Below are positions 10,425 through 18,964 of a stretch of 64,000 bases of DNA, piece after piece (the first letter of the stretch is position 1; the number at the start of each line of letters is the position of its first letter). The stretch comes from Rhizobium sp. Its GTDB lineage: Bacteria; Pseudomonadota; Gammaproteobacteria; Burkholderiales; Thiobacillaceae. The notes under the pieces were generated by a model. That model was not told where the DNA came from. It did no database searches and saw only the letters and a list, made by a program, of their open reading frames with translations. The DNA is taken from the NCBI GenBank assembly GCA_019459285.1, contig JAIBEL010000052.1:60306-124305 (forward strand), in the 5' to 3' direction. The position numbers and the translations under genes were made by a program.

Positions 10425-10688
10425 CTACTGAGCGGGGTCGACCTCGGCGCGCACGGACTCCAATGCGTCCTTGAGTGTCTCCTCGGACAAGCCGTTGAGT
10501 TGTTCGGCCAGCATTTCGGCAGCATCGATGGTGTCGGCTTCATCGGGCAGACTGTCGGTATCGAGGTTGGCGACGAATACCGCCGCCGCGCCGGTCACCT
10601 GCAAGAGCTGGCGGCGCTCGTTCATCAGCATGTCGATTTCATCGCGCAGCAGGCGGATTTCATCTTCTTTCATGGCGTGCAGGGTCAT
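10425..10688 (-). CDS. Small acidic coiled-coil-like protein, unknown
   Basis: 87 residues, or 82 if translation starts at the ATG encoding residue 6. The first ~30 residues are a charged helix rich in E, R and L (heptad-like), followed by an acidic segment with many D and E. No family recognised. It lies 14 nt upstream of the GGDEF/EAL gene and downstream of the FIST gene on the same strand, so co-transcription is likely. Confidence 0.6.
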   Translation of the reverse strand: MTLHAMKEDEIRLLRDEIDMLMNERRQLLQVTGAAAVFVANLDTDSLPDEADTIDAAEMLAEQLNGLSEETLKDALESVRAEVDPAQ

Positions 10689-10714
10689 GCGTATCTCCGT
10701 GTTTCTTCATCTGG

Positions 10715-11818
10715 TCAGCCAAACAGGGTCAATACCCCGGTGTAGCCATATAAACGGTTGTAGGAAATTTCCCCGTTGGCAAAGAATCCCACCAACGGAA
10801 AGTCGCCGAGCGTGTCGCGAATCAATTCCAATTCCCGGTTCGGCGCACCGAACATGTGCTGGCCGCGCCCCAGGCAGGAATAATACACGCCGCCCCGGAT
10901 CGATACGCCCAGTTGCGCCCCGATGGCCGAGAGCATCCGCAACAGGTCGTCTTCGGCGGTTTGCTGGTCGCGGCGACAGAACAGCAGTTCGTCTCCCGGC
11001 TCGACATACTCGCCGACCGCCACGAGATCGTTCTGCGGATCGACGCCGAGAATGTTGCGCACCAGATAATCCCCGGTATCCGAACCGCGAACCGGCAGAC
11101 CGACGAAAATATAGCCGGCCGCACGCCGCAGATCGCGCGCCAGCACCTCGCCGATTTCCTCTTTCATCACATCCAGCGCCGGACGGTGATCGAGACTGCC
11201 GATGACGTTCTTGTTCGCTGTGGTGATGCGATGGCGCGGCCCCAGCGGCGAGATGCCCTGCGTCAGCCGCGTCGCCAGCTTCACCCGTTCGCTGAACAGC
11301 ACGCCTGACAAGCCGCCGCTCACCACGCCGTCGCTGATCTGCGCCGTCGTCTCGCCACGCGAACTCGACAACCCGCCGACGACAAATCCGCTCGACACGT
11401 GTGCGGAAAGACTGTCGATCAGTTCCTGCATGCGGCTGTTTGCCGGATCGCCATGCGCCACGGCAAAATAGGCTTGCGCCGGTTGCGTCTCGATCTCCTG
11501 CGGCGAACGCAGCACCGGCAGCATGCTGAAGTCGGCGGGATCGAATTCCGCCAGCATCACGGCCAGTGCCGGTTCTTCCAGATACTCCACGCCCGTGGCG
11601 CAGACGCCGACTCCCACGCTGCCGGTCCAGTGGGGCACGCCGGTCGCGCTTTTGAAGAACGCCAGGATCGCATCGAGTTCGCCGGCGAAGACGTCCGACA
11701 CATACAGGAACCCCAGCGTCGCCCCCGACGGGATCGCACCCAGCTGGCCCATGCAGGCCTGGGCCGCCTGGGTCCAGTCGGGATTCGCGGCGTGGGCGAA
11801 TTTGAAGGGCGATGTCAT
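10715..11818 (-). CDS. FIST-domain sensory protein
   Basis: 367 residues covering FIST_N (about 30-215) and FIST_C (about 225-350). The C-terminal YSCLGRG and VGFFANGEI-PN-like pattern (here VGFFANGEISYN) is typical of FIST_C. FIST domains are thought to sense small ligands, perhaps amino acids, and are commonly coupled to c-di-GMP or chemotaxis output. There is no attached output domain; the neighbouring GGDEF/EAL protein on the same strand is the obvious partner. No signal peptide is visible, so it is probably cytoplasmic. Confidence 0.85.
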   Translation of the reverse strand: MTSPFKFAHAANPDWTQAAQACMGQLGAIPSGATLGFLYVSDVFAGELDAILAFFKSATGVPHWTGSVGVGVCATGVEYLEEPALAVMLAEFDPADFSMLPVLRSPQEIETQPAQAYFAVAHGDPANSRMQELIDSLSAHVSSGFVVGGLSSSRGETTAQISDGVVSGGLSGVLFSERVKLATRLTQGISPLGPRHRITTANKNVIGSLDHRPALDVMKEEIGEVLARDLRRAAGYIFVGLPVRGSDTGDYLVRNILGVDPQNDLVAVGEYVEPGDELLFCRRDQQTAEDDLLRMLSAIGAQLGVSIRGGVYYSCLGRGQHMFGAPNRELELIRDTLGDFPLVGFFANGEISYNRLYGYTGVLTLFG

Positions 11819-11880
11819 GTCTTTAAGGCAGGGAATGCATCAGCACGGCGCGTCGGCCTTTCGGCCGGCAAGGCCATGCA

Positions 11881-12270
11881 TCAGTAGCCCGTCTGGCCGC
11901 TGCTCGGCAACTCGCCTTCGCCGAAGAAGTTCCACAGCAGATGGGCGACTACTTCAGGGGCAATCACGGTGTGCTGGTTATGGCTTTCCTGCAGCGCCAC
12001 CCGCAGCTTCTTGCGCAGTTCGGGATCGCCGGTCAGGTCGAAAATGATGTCCACCTTCGCCCCCATGGTCACCACTTCCATCGCATCCTTGAACACCGGC
12101 ACCTTGCTATGGCTGAACCCCAATGCAACGGGCGATTCCAGATTGCGGTGCGCGACGGCGACGATCTCCACGTTGACGCCCTCTTCCTGGATCTTCTCCA
12201 GAAAATGTTCGGCAAATTTTTCCCCGACTTCACCCAGCCCCAGCAGGGCAACCTTGACGACATGACTCAT
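11881..12270 (-). CDS. Small NAD(P)-binding Rossmann protein, homoserine-dehydrogenase-like N-domain
   Basis: 129 residues. A beta strand then GLGEVG (11-16) gives the GxGxxG dinucleotide signature, with an acidic/His-rich second strand region and a KVDIIFDLTGD segment near 72-82. It resembles only the NAD-binding half of homoserine dehydrogenase-type enzymes and lacks a catalytic domain. It could be a redox or nucleotide sensor. An AGGAG ribosome site precedes the ATG. A 62-nt gap separates it from the FIST gene on the same strand. Confidence 0.65.
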   Translation of the reverse strand: MSHVVKVALLGLGEVGEKFAEHFLEKIQEEGVNVEIVAVAHRNLESPVALGFSHSKVPVFKDAMEVVTMGAKVDIIFDLTGDPELRKKLRVALQESHNQHTVIAPEVVAHLLWNFFGEGELPSSGQTGY

Positions 12271-12507
12271 GAAAGAACTCCTCGTATCAGTTATGGTGGA
12301 AACAGTGGACCTGTTTTTTTATTCGCTCATGCGATCCGGATGACCCGGTCGCCTGTCGGCGCTTTGTTTGCGCACGGGTAGCATACGGTCCCAGCCCGCG
12401 CCTGTCGATACTGCGGCCGCCGTCCCTACGACGCATCGTGCAAGCCTCACCTGTTCACGCCCCATGGGCGGGGGATATGATTCAACTTATCACTCAAGGC
12501 GTCCGTC

Positions 12508-13470
12508 ATGCCCGACATTGCTTCGCTCCACCCGTTCATCACTCCCTATGCCAGCGGCATGCTGGAAACGGCAGGTCGCCATCGCATCTACTGGGAAACG
12601 TCCGGCAACCCGGATGGCATCCCGGTGCTGTTCGTGCACGGCGGGCCCGGCTCCGGCACGTCGCCTGTGCAGCGGCGGTTCTTCGATCCGGCACGCTACC
12701 GCATCGTTTTGTTCGACCAGCGCGGCAGCGGCCGCTCCACGCCGCATGGCGAGCTGGCCGACAACACCACGCCGCATCTGATCGCCGACATGGAAGCGCT
12801 GCGACGCGAACTCGGCATCGCATCCTGGCTGGTGTTCGGCGGTTCGTGGGGCTCGACCCTGGCGCTCGCCTACGCCGAGGCGCATCCCGAGCGCTGCCGC
12901 GGGCTGGTGCTGCGGGGCATTTTCCTCTGTCGCACAAGCGAGATCGACTGGTTTCTCCACGGTATTCGCGCCCTGTTTCCCGAGGCGCAGCGCCAACTCG
13001 CCGAATTCATCCCCGAGGACGAACGCCACGATCTGCTGACGGCCTACCATCGCCGTCTCGTCGATCCCGACCCGACCGTGCACCAGCCCGCCGCCCATCA
13101 TTGGGCCATCTTCGAGGTGTCGTGCTCGACCCTGCTGCCCAATCCGGAACTCGTCTCCGCGTTCGGTGACGACAAAAGAGCCCTGTCGTTGTCACGGATC
13201 GAAGCGCACTATTTCGTCAACAACATTTTCCTGCCCGACAACAGCCTGCTCGCCAACGTCGATCGCATCCGCGGCATTCCGGCGATCATCGTGCAGGGAC
13301 GCTACGACGCCGTCTGCCCCATCGTGTCGGCCGACGAACTCGCGCGCGCCTGGCCCGAAGCCCGCTATGTCATCGTGCCGGATGCCGGGCACTCGGCGTT
13401 CGAGCCGGGCATCGCCCGCGAACTGGTCGCCGCCTGCGATCGCTTCGCCCAGACCGGAGCATTCGACTGA
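12508..13470 (+). CDS. pip: Proline iminopeptidase (S33 alpha/beta hydrolase)
   Basis: 320 residues. HGGPGSG (near 45-51) is the oxyanion-hole motif of the family and GGSWGS (near 111-116) the nucleophile elbow with the catalytic Ser. The DAGHS motif near the C-terminus carries the catalytic His. It removes N-terminal proline from peptides in the cytoplasm. It is the first gene of a three-gene unit: its TGA shares one base with the ATG of the thioredoxin-like gene. Confidence 0.93.
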   Translation: MPDIASLHPFITPYASGMLETAGRHRIYWETSGNPDGIPVLFVHGGPGSGTSPVQRRFFDPARYRIVLFDQRGSGRSTPHGELADNTTPHLIADMEALRRELGIASWLVFGGSWGSTLALAYAEAHPERCRGLVLRGIFLCRTSEIDWFLHGIRALFPEAQRQLAEFIPEDERHDLLTAYHRRLVDPDPTVHQPAAHHWAIFEVSCSTLLPNPELVSAFGDDKRALSLSRIEAHYFVNNIFLPDNSLLANVDRIRGIPAIIVQGRYDAVCPIVSADELARAWPEARYVIVPDAGHSAFEPGIARELVAACDRFAQTGAFD

Positions 13471-14333
13471 TGGCCCTGTCGCCTTACGTCTTCGATGCCA
13501 GCGCGGAAAACTTCAACCGGCTGGTGCTGGAAAACTCGCACAAGGGCCCGGTGCTGGTGCATTTCTGGACCCCCAAGGCCGGCCCCTGCTTCATCCTGAT
13601 GCCGCGGCTGGTGAAGCTCGCCGCCGAATACGGCGGCAAGTTCCTGCTCGTCATGCTGAACGCCGACGAGCTGCCCGAACTGGCGCGCCGCTTCAGCGTG
13701 AATTCGGTGCCGACGGTGAAATTCTTCTGGCGCGGCGAGGTCGCCCACACCATCCACGGCGCCGACCCCGACAGCAGCTTCCGCGAAGTGCTCGACCGCT
13801 TCATCGCGGGCGACGCCCATCGCGCCCATGCGCTCGGCGTGGCCGCGTGGCAGGTGGGCAACGTGCAGCAGGCGCGCATGCTGCTCGCCAACGCAGCGAT
13901 GGCCGAGCCCGACAATCTCGCCATCCCGCGCGACCTCGCCAAATTGCTGTGGGCCGAGGGCGAAGGCGAACAGGCCCTGAAACTGCTCGACAGCCTGCCG
14001 CCGGAAGCACGGACGGAGCCCGAGATCGCTCGCCTGCACGCGCACCTGAACCTGGCCGAAACCGCTCGCCAGGCGCCATCGCTGTCCGAGCTCGACGTCC
14101 ACCTTGCGCAGCAGCCGGACGACGTGGATGCGCATTTCCAGCGTGCAGCCCGGTTGCTGGCGGCAGACGAGTTTGCTGCGGCCATGGACGAGTTGCTGTG
14201 GGTCGCCCGAACCGATCGCAGCTACCGCCATGACATTGGCCGCATCAGTCTGCTCGCCCTGTTCGATCTGTTGGGCAGCGCGCATCCGCTGACACGGCAA
14301 TACCGCCAGGCGCTGTCCGAATCGCTGCATTGA
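13470..14333 (+). CDS. cnoX: Thioredoxin-fold co-chaperone, CnoX/YbbN-like
   Basis: 287 residues: a thioredoxin domain (about 1-110) followed by TPR-like helical repeats. The active site reads W33-TPKAG-P-C40: the first catalytic Cys is replaced by Ala and only C40 remains. E. coli CnoX (284 residues) has the same loss (SQHC). It therefore is not a dithiol reductase but probably a holdase that protects proteins during oxidative stress and passes them to GroEL. It overlaps pip by one base and DUF3025 by four bases. Confidence 0.83.
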   Translation: MALSPYVFDASAENFNRLVLENSHKGPVLVHFWTPKAGPCFILMPRLVKLAAEYGGKFLLVMLNADELPELARRFSVNSVPTVKFFWRGEVAHTIHGADPDSSFREVLDRFIAGDAHRAHALGVAAWQVGNVQQARMLLANAAMAEPDNLAIPRDLAKLLWAEGEGEQALKLLDSLPPEARTEPEIARLHAHLNLAETARQAPSLSELDVHLAQQPDDVDAHFQRAARLLAADEFAAAMDELLWVARTDRSYRHDIGRISLLALFDLLGSAHPLTRQYRQALSESLH

Positions 14334-15097
14334 AGTTCGACCACCCCGCGTTCGCACCTTATCGGCCGCTGATCGATGCGCTGGACCTCGGACGCGCCCA
14401 GCCCGCGCCCGCCCCGGATTGCCTCGATGCGCTCAACGCCCAGGCCATCCGCCTCGATATACGCAACGCAGGCGGCCTACCGCTGCGTTTTTTTGTGCCC
14501 GACGGCCGCCTGTCCGCGCGCGATTACGAAACGCATATCCTGCGGACCGGCCAGGTGCCGACCCGCGCCGAGACCTGGCACGACGTGCTGAACGCGCTGG
14601 TGTGGCTGCGCTTTCCGCGTTTCAAGTCCGCGCTGAATGCGGCCCACGGCACGGCCATCTCTGGCGAGACCAGTTCCACACGGGGACGCCGCCGCGACGC
14701 GCTGACGGTGCTGGACGAGTCTGGCGTGTGGGTGATCAGCCGCGATTCGGCGTTGCCGGCGCTGCTGGCCGAACGCGCCTGGCACTCGCTGTTCTGGGAA
14801 GCGCGATCGCGTGTCGAAACCGAGATGCGCTTCGTGGTGGTCGGGCATGCGCTGCTGGAGAAGGCGCTTGCACCCTACCCGGCGATGACCGGGAAATGCC
14901 TGACGCTGATTGCGGAATCGCCCGACCCTGACGCTGCGGATGAGTTGTCGACCCTGGCGCTCGCCGCGATCGACTCGCCGCGCCAACTCGCGCCGCTTCC
15001 GGTGCAGGGCATCCCGGGCTGGGATCCGGCCAACGCGAACGCGGCATATTACGCCAATCAGGAAATTTTCAGGCCGGTACGCCACGCAGCTTCATGA
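14330..15097 (+). CDS. DUF3025 family protein
   Basis: 255 residues, cytoplasmic, no signal or membrane segment. The region TWHDVLNALVWLRFPR (about 83-98) is the recognisable core of DUF3025, a family of unknown function. The start is TTG in a TTGA overlap with the preceding stop; there is no better in-frame start near by. Last gene of the pip unit. No function can be proposed. Confidence 0.8.
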   Translation: MKFDHPAFAPYRPLIDALDLGRAQPAPAPDCLDALNAQAIRLDIRNAGGLPLRFFVPDGRLSARDYETHILRTGQVPTRAETWHDVLNALVWLRFPRFKSALNAAHGTAISGETSSTRGRRRDALTVLDESGVWVISRDSALPALLAERAWHSLFWEARSRVETEMRFVVVGHALLEKALAPYPAMTGKCLTLIAESPDPDAADELSTLALAAIDSPRQLAPLPVQGIPGWDPANANAAYYANQEIFRPVRHAAS

Positions 15098-15128
15098 ACG
15101 TCCCGGCGCACCCCTTCGGGGAGGCCCT

Positions 15129-15497
15129 TCAGCCTGCATCGGCGGGCAATTCGCCGCCCGCCACCCACGCCTGGGCCATTTCCAGATCATCAAACAGGCG
15201 GATGTCCGCCGACATGAACATGCGATTCACCCACATGCTCCACGCCACCCACTGGTCGCCGGTCAGGATGGCGATGCGGCCGAAATCGGTCTTGTGCTCG
15301 CGCGAGAATTTCAGTTCTTCCCACGCCACGTCGACGCTGTACGACAGCATGTCGCGCAGATCGAACAGCAGGTTGACCGTGCCCTGGAACTGGACCCCGT
15401 AGTTCACGGCCTGCTCGAACTCCTGGTAATCGGCCAGCGTGAACTGTCCCATTACGGTGACGGCGATCTGGTTGTCCTTGGCGTTCAGGCTGATCAT
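15129..15497 (-). CDS. STAS/SEC14 (SpoIIAA-like) domain protein
   Basis: 122 residues with the alternating strand/helix pattern of SpoIIAA-like proteins: DLRDML near 46-51 and an EEL-x-FSREHKTDFGRIAI segment near 60-77. These proteins are related to anti-sigma antagonists and lipid-binding SEC14 folds; most members have no assigned role. The ATG follows AGAGGAG. It stands alone on the minus strand, convergent with the DUF3025 gene. Confidence 0.75.
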   Translation of the reverse strand: MISLNAKDNQIAVTVMGQFTLADYQEFEQAVNYGVQFQGTVNLLFDLRDMLSYSVDVAWEELKFSREHKTDFGRIAILTGDQWVAWSMWVNRMFMSADIRLFDDLEMAQAWVAGGELPADAG

Positions 15498-15524
15498 GGT
15501 GCGCTCCTCTGGAATGTGCTTTCA

Positions 15525-16391
15525 CTATAGCGAATCGGGCGGGGTTGAGGTTGACGCACGTACTGCCCAGATGCCTGCGACTGCCACCACTGCCATGCCC
15601 ACCCATGCCATCAGCGACAGCCGCTCACCGAACAGCAGCACACCGTACAAGGCGGAAAAACCGACCGTGGTGTAGGCCAGCGAGCCGACCGTAAGCGTGC
15701 GGCCGCGATGATACGCCCGCGTCAACGCCAGTTGCGCGACTGTGGCGGTGGCGCCGATGCCGATCAACCACGGCCAGTCGGCCCGCTGCGGAATGTGAGA
15801 CCCGGCCAGCGCCATCCAGGCTGCGCCGCCCGCGGTCGATAGCAGCGTGAAGTAAAACACCACACGCCATTCGGACTCGCCCAGCCTGCCCAGATTCTTG
15901 ACGTTGACGTAGGCCATCGCGGCCAGCATCCCCGACGCCAAACCGGCCAATGCAGGCAGCCAGGCCTGGCCCTGAACCTGCGGCCGCAACAAGAGCAATA
16001 CACCGACGAAGCCGAGCAATACCGCGCCGACGAGGCCACGTCCGTAGCGTTCGCGCAGCCACCAGGCCGACAAGGCGGCGAGAAACAGCGGGGCCGTGTA
16101 ATTGAGGGTGACCGCGGTGGCGAGCGGCAGTTGCGACAATGCGTAGAAGAACAGCACCAGCGCAGTGAAACCCGCCAGCCCGCGCCACAGATGGGCTTTT
16201 AAGCAAGGCGTGGCAAGCGGAGCCCACAACTGGCGATGGCGGATGGCGATCGCCGCCCAGATCGCCAGTAGGCCGAACGCCGATCGATAGAACACCAGCT
16301 CGGCGGGCGAGAAGCTTGCGGAGGCGTGTTTCACCAGCACGCTCATCAGCGCGAACAAGGCAGCCGCCACCAGCATCCAGCTCGATTTCAT
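15525..16391 (-). CDS. EamA/DMT-family transporter
   Basis: 288 residues with about ten transmembrane helices arranged as two EamA repeats (about 5-135 and 145-280). Drug/metabolite exporter family; the substrate cannot be read from the sequence. It is transcribed in the same direction as the Rieske gene, with that gene's terminator in between. Confidence 0.9.
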   Translation of the reverse strand: MKSSWMLVAAALFALMSVLVKHASASFSPAELVFYRSAFGLLAIWAAIAIRHRQLWAPLATPCLKAHLWRGLAGFTALVLFFYALSQLPLATAVTLNYTAPLFLAALSAWWLRERYGRGLVGAVLLGFVGVLLLLRPQVQGQAWLPALAGLASGMLAAMAYVNVKNLGRLGESEWRVVFYFTLLSTAGGAAWMALAGSHIPQRADWPWLIGIGATATVAQLALTRAYHRGRTLTVGSLAYTTVGFSALYGVLLFGERLSLMAWVGMAVVAVAGIWAVRASTSTPPDSL

Positions 16392-16402
16392 GGCGGGCAG
16401 AC

Positions 16403-16430
16403 GAAAAAAACGGGCGGCATCGGCCGCCCG
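16403..16430 (-). terminator. Intrinsic terminator of the Rieske oxygenase gene
   Basis: On the minus strand GGGCGGC, loop CGAT, GCCGCCC and then seven T residues. It lies 20 nt after the stop of the Rieske gene and just before the EamA gene. Confidence 0.85.
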
Positions 16431-16449
16431 CTCGAAATGCTCAACCCGC

Positions 16450-17562
16450 TCATTTGAGATGCGGCCCGATCTCGCGCCGCAGGAAGGAATGGAAATGCAT
16501 CATGCCGTCTTCCAGCGGCGACTGGTACGGCCCGGTCTCGGAAATGCCCTGCTGGTACAGCGCGCGCCGTCCCTTGTGCATGCGCTCGCAGATATCCTCG
16601 TCCTCCACCGCGGTCTCATGGTACGCCGCCTGCTCGGCCTCGATGAAGGCACGCTCGAACAAGGCAATGTCCTCGGGATAGTAGAACTCGACGACGTTGG
16701 TGCACGACTCGACGCCGGTCGGCACGATCGACGACACCACCAGTACATGCGGATACCACTCAACCATCAGGCCGGGGTAATAGGTCAGCCAGATTGAGCC
16801 GTGCGCGGGCGCCTTGCCCTGCTGATACGCCAGCACTTGCTCGTGCCATTTCTGGTAGACAGGGGAACCTGCCTTCGACAAACCACGATTGACACCCACC
16901 GTCTGCACCGACCACCAGTCGCCGTATTCCCAATTGAGGTCGTCGCAGGTGACGAAATGGCCAAGTCCGGGGTGATACGGCGCGACGTGGTAGTCCTCCA
17001 GGTACACTTCGATGAAGGTCTTCCAGTTGCAGGCGTAGTGCGTGACCTGCACGCGATCGAGCATGAAGCCCGAAAAATCCAGTTCGCGCGCCGCCTGCAT
17101 ACCGGCCAGATCGGCCTGCACATCGCGCCTGCCGGCAAACAGCAGGCCCTGCCAGTTCTGCAGGCCGGTACGGTTCAGGTTCAGGCAGGGATTGCCGGGA
17201 AACTCCGGCGCCCCCATCAACTGGCCCTGGCTGTCGTAGGTCCAGCGATGGATCGGGCAGACGATGTTGTTGGACGGCAGCTTGCCGCGACCGGTCAGCA
17301 TCAGCGCCTGGCGATGGCGGCACACGTTGGACAACAACTCGATATTCGTCCCGCCGTTGACCAGCATTTTCGCGCCGTCGAACATTTCCAGCGCGTGATA
17401 GTCACCCGGCTCGGGCACCATCAACCGATGGCCCGCATAACCGGGACCCTGCTTGAACAAATGTTCGAGCTCCAGCGCATAGATGGCTGGATCGAAGTAC
17501 CAGGAAACTGGCAGCTGAGGCGAAGTTAGCGACAAGGCGCTGGATTCGGCGAGATCGCTCAT
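16450..17562 (-). CDS. Rieske non-haem iron oxygenase, alpha subunit type
   Basis: 370 residues. Rieske [2Fe-2S] ligands: C-R-H near 81-83 and CPIHRW near 102-107 (CxH-x17-CxxH). The mononuclear iron site is the EDYHVAPYHPG segment near 189-199 with a later Asp. Family: aromatic ring-hydroxylating dioxygenase alpha subunits and related demethylases or carnitine-type monooxygenases. No beta subunit, ferredoxin or reductase gene is adjacent, so the substrate is unknown and electrons must come from elsewhere. The 5' region carries a strong hairpin (CTCCAGT / ACTGGAG, 17590-17609) and one copy of a structured repeat. Confidence 0.88.
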   Translation of the reverse strand: MSDLAESSALSLTSPQLPVSWYFDPAIYALELEHLFKQGPGYAGHRLMVPEPGDYHALEMFDGAKMLVNGGTNIELLSNVCRHRQALMLTGRGKLPSNNIVCPIHRWTYDSQGQLMGAPEFPGNPCLNLNRTGLQNWQGLLFAGRRDVQADLAGMQAARELDFSGFMLDRVQVTHYACNWKTFIEVYLEDYHVAPYHPGLGHFVTCDDLNWEYGDWWSVQTVGVNRGLSKAGSPVYQKWHEQVLAYQQGKAPAHGSIWLTYYPGLMVEWYPHVLVVSSIVPTGVESCTNVVEFYYPEDIALFERAFIEAEQAAYHETAVEDEDICERMHKGRRALYQQGISETGPYQSPLEDGMMHFHSFLRREIGPHLK

Positions 17563-17636
17563 GGCGTACCCTACTCAAAACCAAGCCCCCTCCAGTAATG
17601 ACACTGGAGCGGCAAGTAAATGACCCACCGGATTTA

Positions 17637-17710
17637 GAGCGTGGTTGCTGACGTTTTGGCGTCTTGGCAACCACGGCCTACCCCGCTCCTTGAGGGGTGC
17701 GGGTACGGAT
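17637..17710 (+). repeat. Structured intergenic repeat, copy A
   Basis: Nested hairpin: CGTGGTTGC (17640-17648) pairs with GCAACCACG (17667-17675), with GACG/CGTC inside. It is followed by GGCCT and a GC-rich second hairpin (TACCCCGC / GCGGGTA, 17679-17705). The same layout recurs on the minus strand at 49200-49280, with a compensatory base-pair change in the outer stem. Function unknown; both copies lie before a gene on the same strand (xseB, dnaE). Confidence 0.6.
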
Positions 17711-17840
17711 GACTCCCTGTCAGACAAAGGCATCGCCAGGCAGGGAAAGCGCGAAATTCTAGCATAGCCGCATGTCCGGGGAGGCGCCTCACCGCTGAAT
17801 TTGTTAAAGTATCGTCCTTTCTCCGCCGGGTTCGATATTC

Positions 17841-18083
17841 ATGGCCAAGTCCCGCGCCGCCACGCCCCCCAAAGATTACGAGTCCGCACTGACCGAACTG
17901 GAAGCCATCGTGGCCGAAATGGAATCCGGCCAGTTGCCACTGGAAGCCTCGCTGACGGCCTACAAGCGCGGCGCCGAGCTATTGCAATACTGTCGCCTGC
18001 AGCTCGCCGATGCCGAGCAGCAGGTGAAGATTCTGGAAAATGGGGCCTTGCAGCCTTTCAAGACCGAAGACACCGATGACTGA
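17841..18083 (+). CDS. xseB: Exodeoxyribonuclease VII small subunit
   Basis: 80 residues with the family core YESALTELEAIVAEME (14-29) and LEASLTAYKRGAELL (36-50). XseB coats XseA to form the single-strand-specific exonuclease VII; xseA is not in this window. It overlaps ispA by 8 nt, the common xseB-ispA-dxs order of proteobacteria. TAAAGT near 17805 is a possible -10 box. Confidence 0.95.
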   Translation: MAKSRAATPPKDYESALTELEAIVAEMESGQLPLEASLTAYKRGAELLQYCRLQLADAEQQVKILENGALQPFKTEDTDD

Positions 18084-18963
18084 TTTTTCCGCCTGGACCC
18101 AGGCATGCCAGACGCGCATGGAAAGCGTGCTGGCCGAGTGGCTCCCGCCATCCAGCATTGCCCCGCAACGCCTGCACGAGGCCATGCGCTATGCCGTCCT
18201 GGGCGGCGGCAAGCGCGTGCGCCCGCTGCTGGCATTCGCCGCCGGCGAGGTCACCGGCACAGACCCCGATCGCGTGCAGCACGCCGCGGCGGCAGTCGAG
18301 CTGATCCATGCCTACTCGCTGGTGCACGACGACATGCCGGCGATGGATGACGACGCGCTGCGACGCGGCAAACCCACAGTGCACGTCGAGTTCGACGAAG
18401 CCACCGCACTGCTGGTAGGCGACGCCCTGCAGAGCCTGGCGTTCGACATCCTCGCTTCGCAGCCCCTGGCCGACAATGCAGCCGCGCAGTTGAAGATGGT
18501 GCAGTTGCTGGCGCAGGCTTCCGGGTCGCGCGGCATGGCCGGCGGCCAGGCGATTGATCTGGCCAGCGTCGGCAAACCGCTCGACCTGACCGAACTCGAA
18601 TTCATGCACATCCACAAGACCGGCGCGCTGATCCGCGCCTCGGTGCTGTTGGGCGCGCAGTGCGGCACGCTGTCGGACACGACCGCCGCCGCGCTCGACC
18701 ATTACGCCAAGTGCATCGGCCTCGCCTTCCAGGTGGTCGACGACGTGCTCGACGCCGAGACCCCCACTGCTACGCTGGGCAAGACCGCAGGCAAGGATGC
18801 GGCCAACAACAAACCGACCTACGTCAGCCTGCTCGGCGCAGCACGCGCACGCGAACTCGCGCAGGAGCTACGCACCGATGCCCACGCCGCACTGGCCGAG
18901 CTTGGGCCTTCCGCAGCACGCTTGCGCCAGCTGGCCGACTTCGTCATCGAGCGGACGTTCTGA
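18076..18963 (+). CDS. ispA: (2E,6E)-farnesyl diphosphate synthase
   Basis: 295 residues. First aspartate-rich motif in [10 protein letters not shown] (near 92-101) and second in QVVDDVLD (near 231-238); [10 protein letters not shown] near 48-57. It condenses IPP with DMAPP and GPP to FPP for quinone and undecaprenyl synthesis. The start at 18076 lies inside the xseB end (8-nt overlap) and fits the family N-terminus; an in-frame start further upstream would add 12 unrelated residues. Confidence 0.96.
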   Translation: MTDFSAWTQACQTRMESVLAEWLPPSSIAPQRLHEAMRYAVLGGGKRVRPLLAFAAGEVTGTDPDRVQHAAAAVELIHAYSLVHDDMPAMDDDALRRGKPTVHVEFDEATALLVGDALQSLAFDILASQPLADNAAAQLKMVQLLAQASGSRGMAGGQAIDLASVGKPLDLTELEFMHIHKTGALIRASVLLGAQCGTLSDTTAAALDHYAKCIGLAFQVVDDVLDAETPTATLGKTAGKDAANNKPTYVSLLGAARARELAQELRTDAHAALAELGPSAARLRQLADFVIERTF

Positions 18964-18964
18964 C

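Noticed and set aside
17563..17750. 6S RNA or known riboswitch upstream of the Rieske gene
   Set aside because: Length and a TATGCTAGAAT promoter-like stretch are suggestive, but the terminal stem pairs poorly and no conserved 6S features were found.
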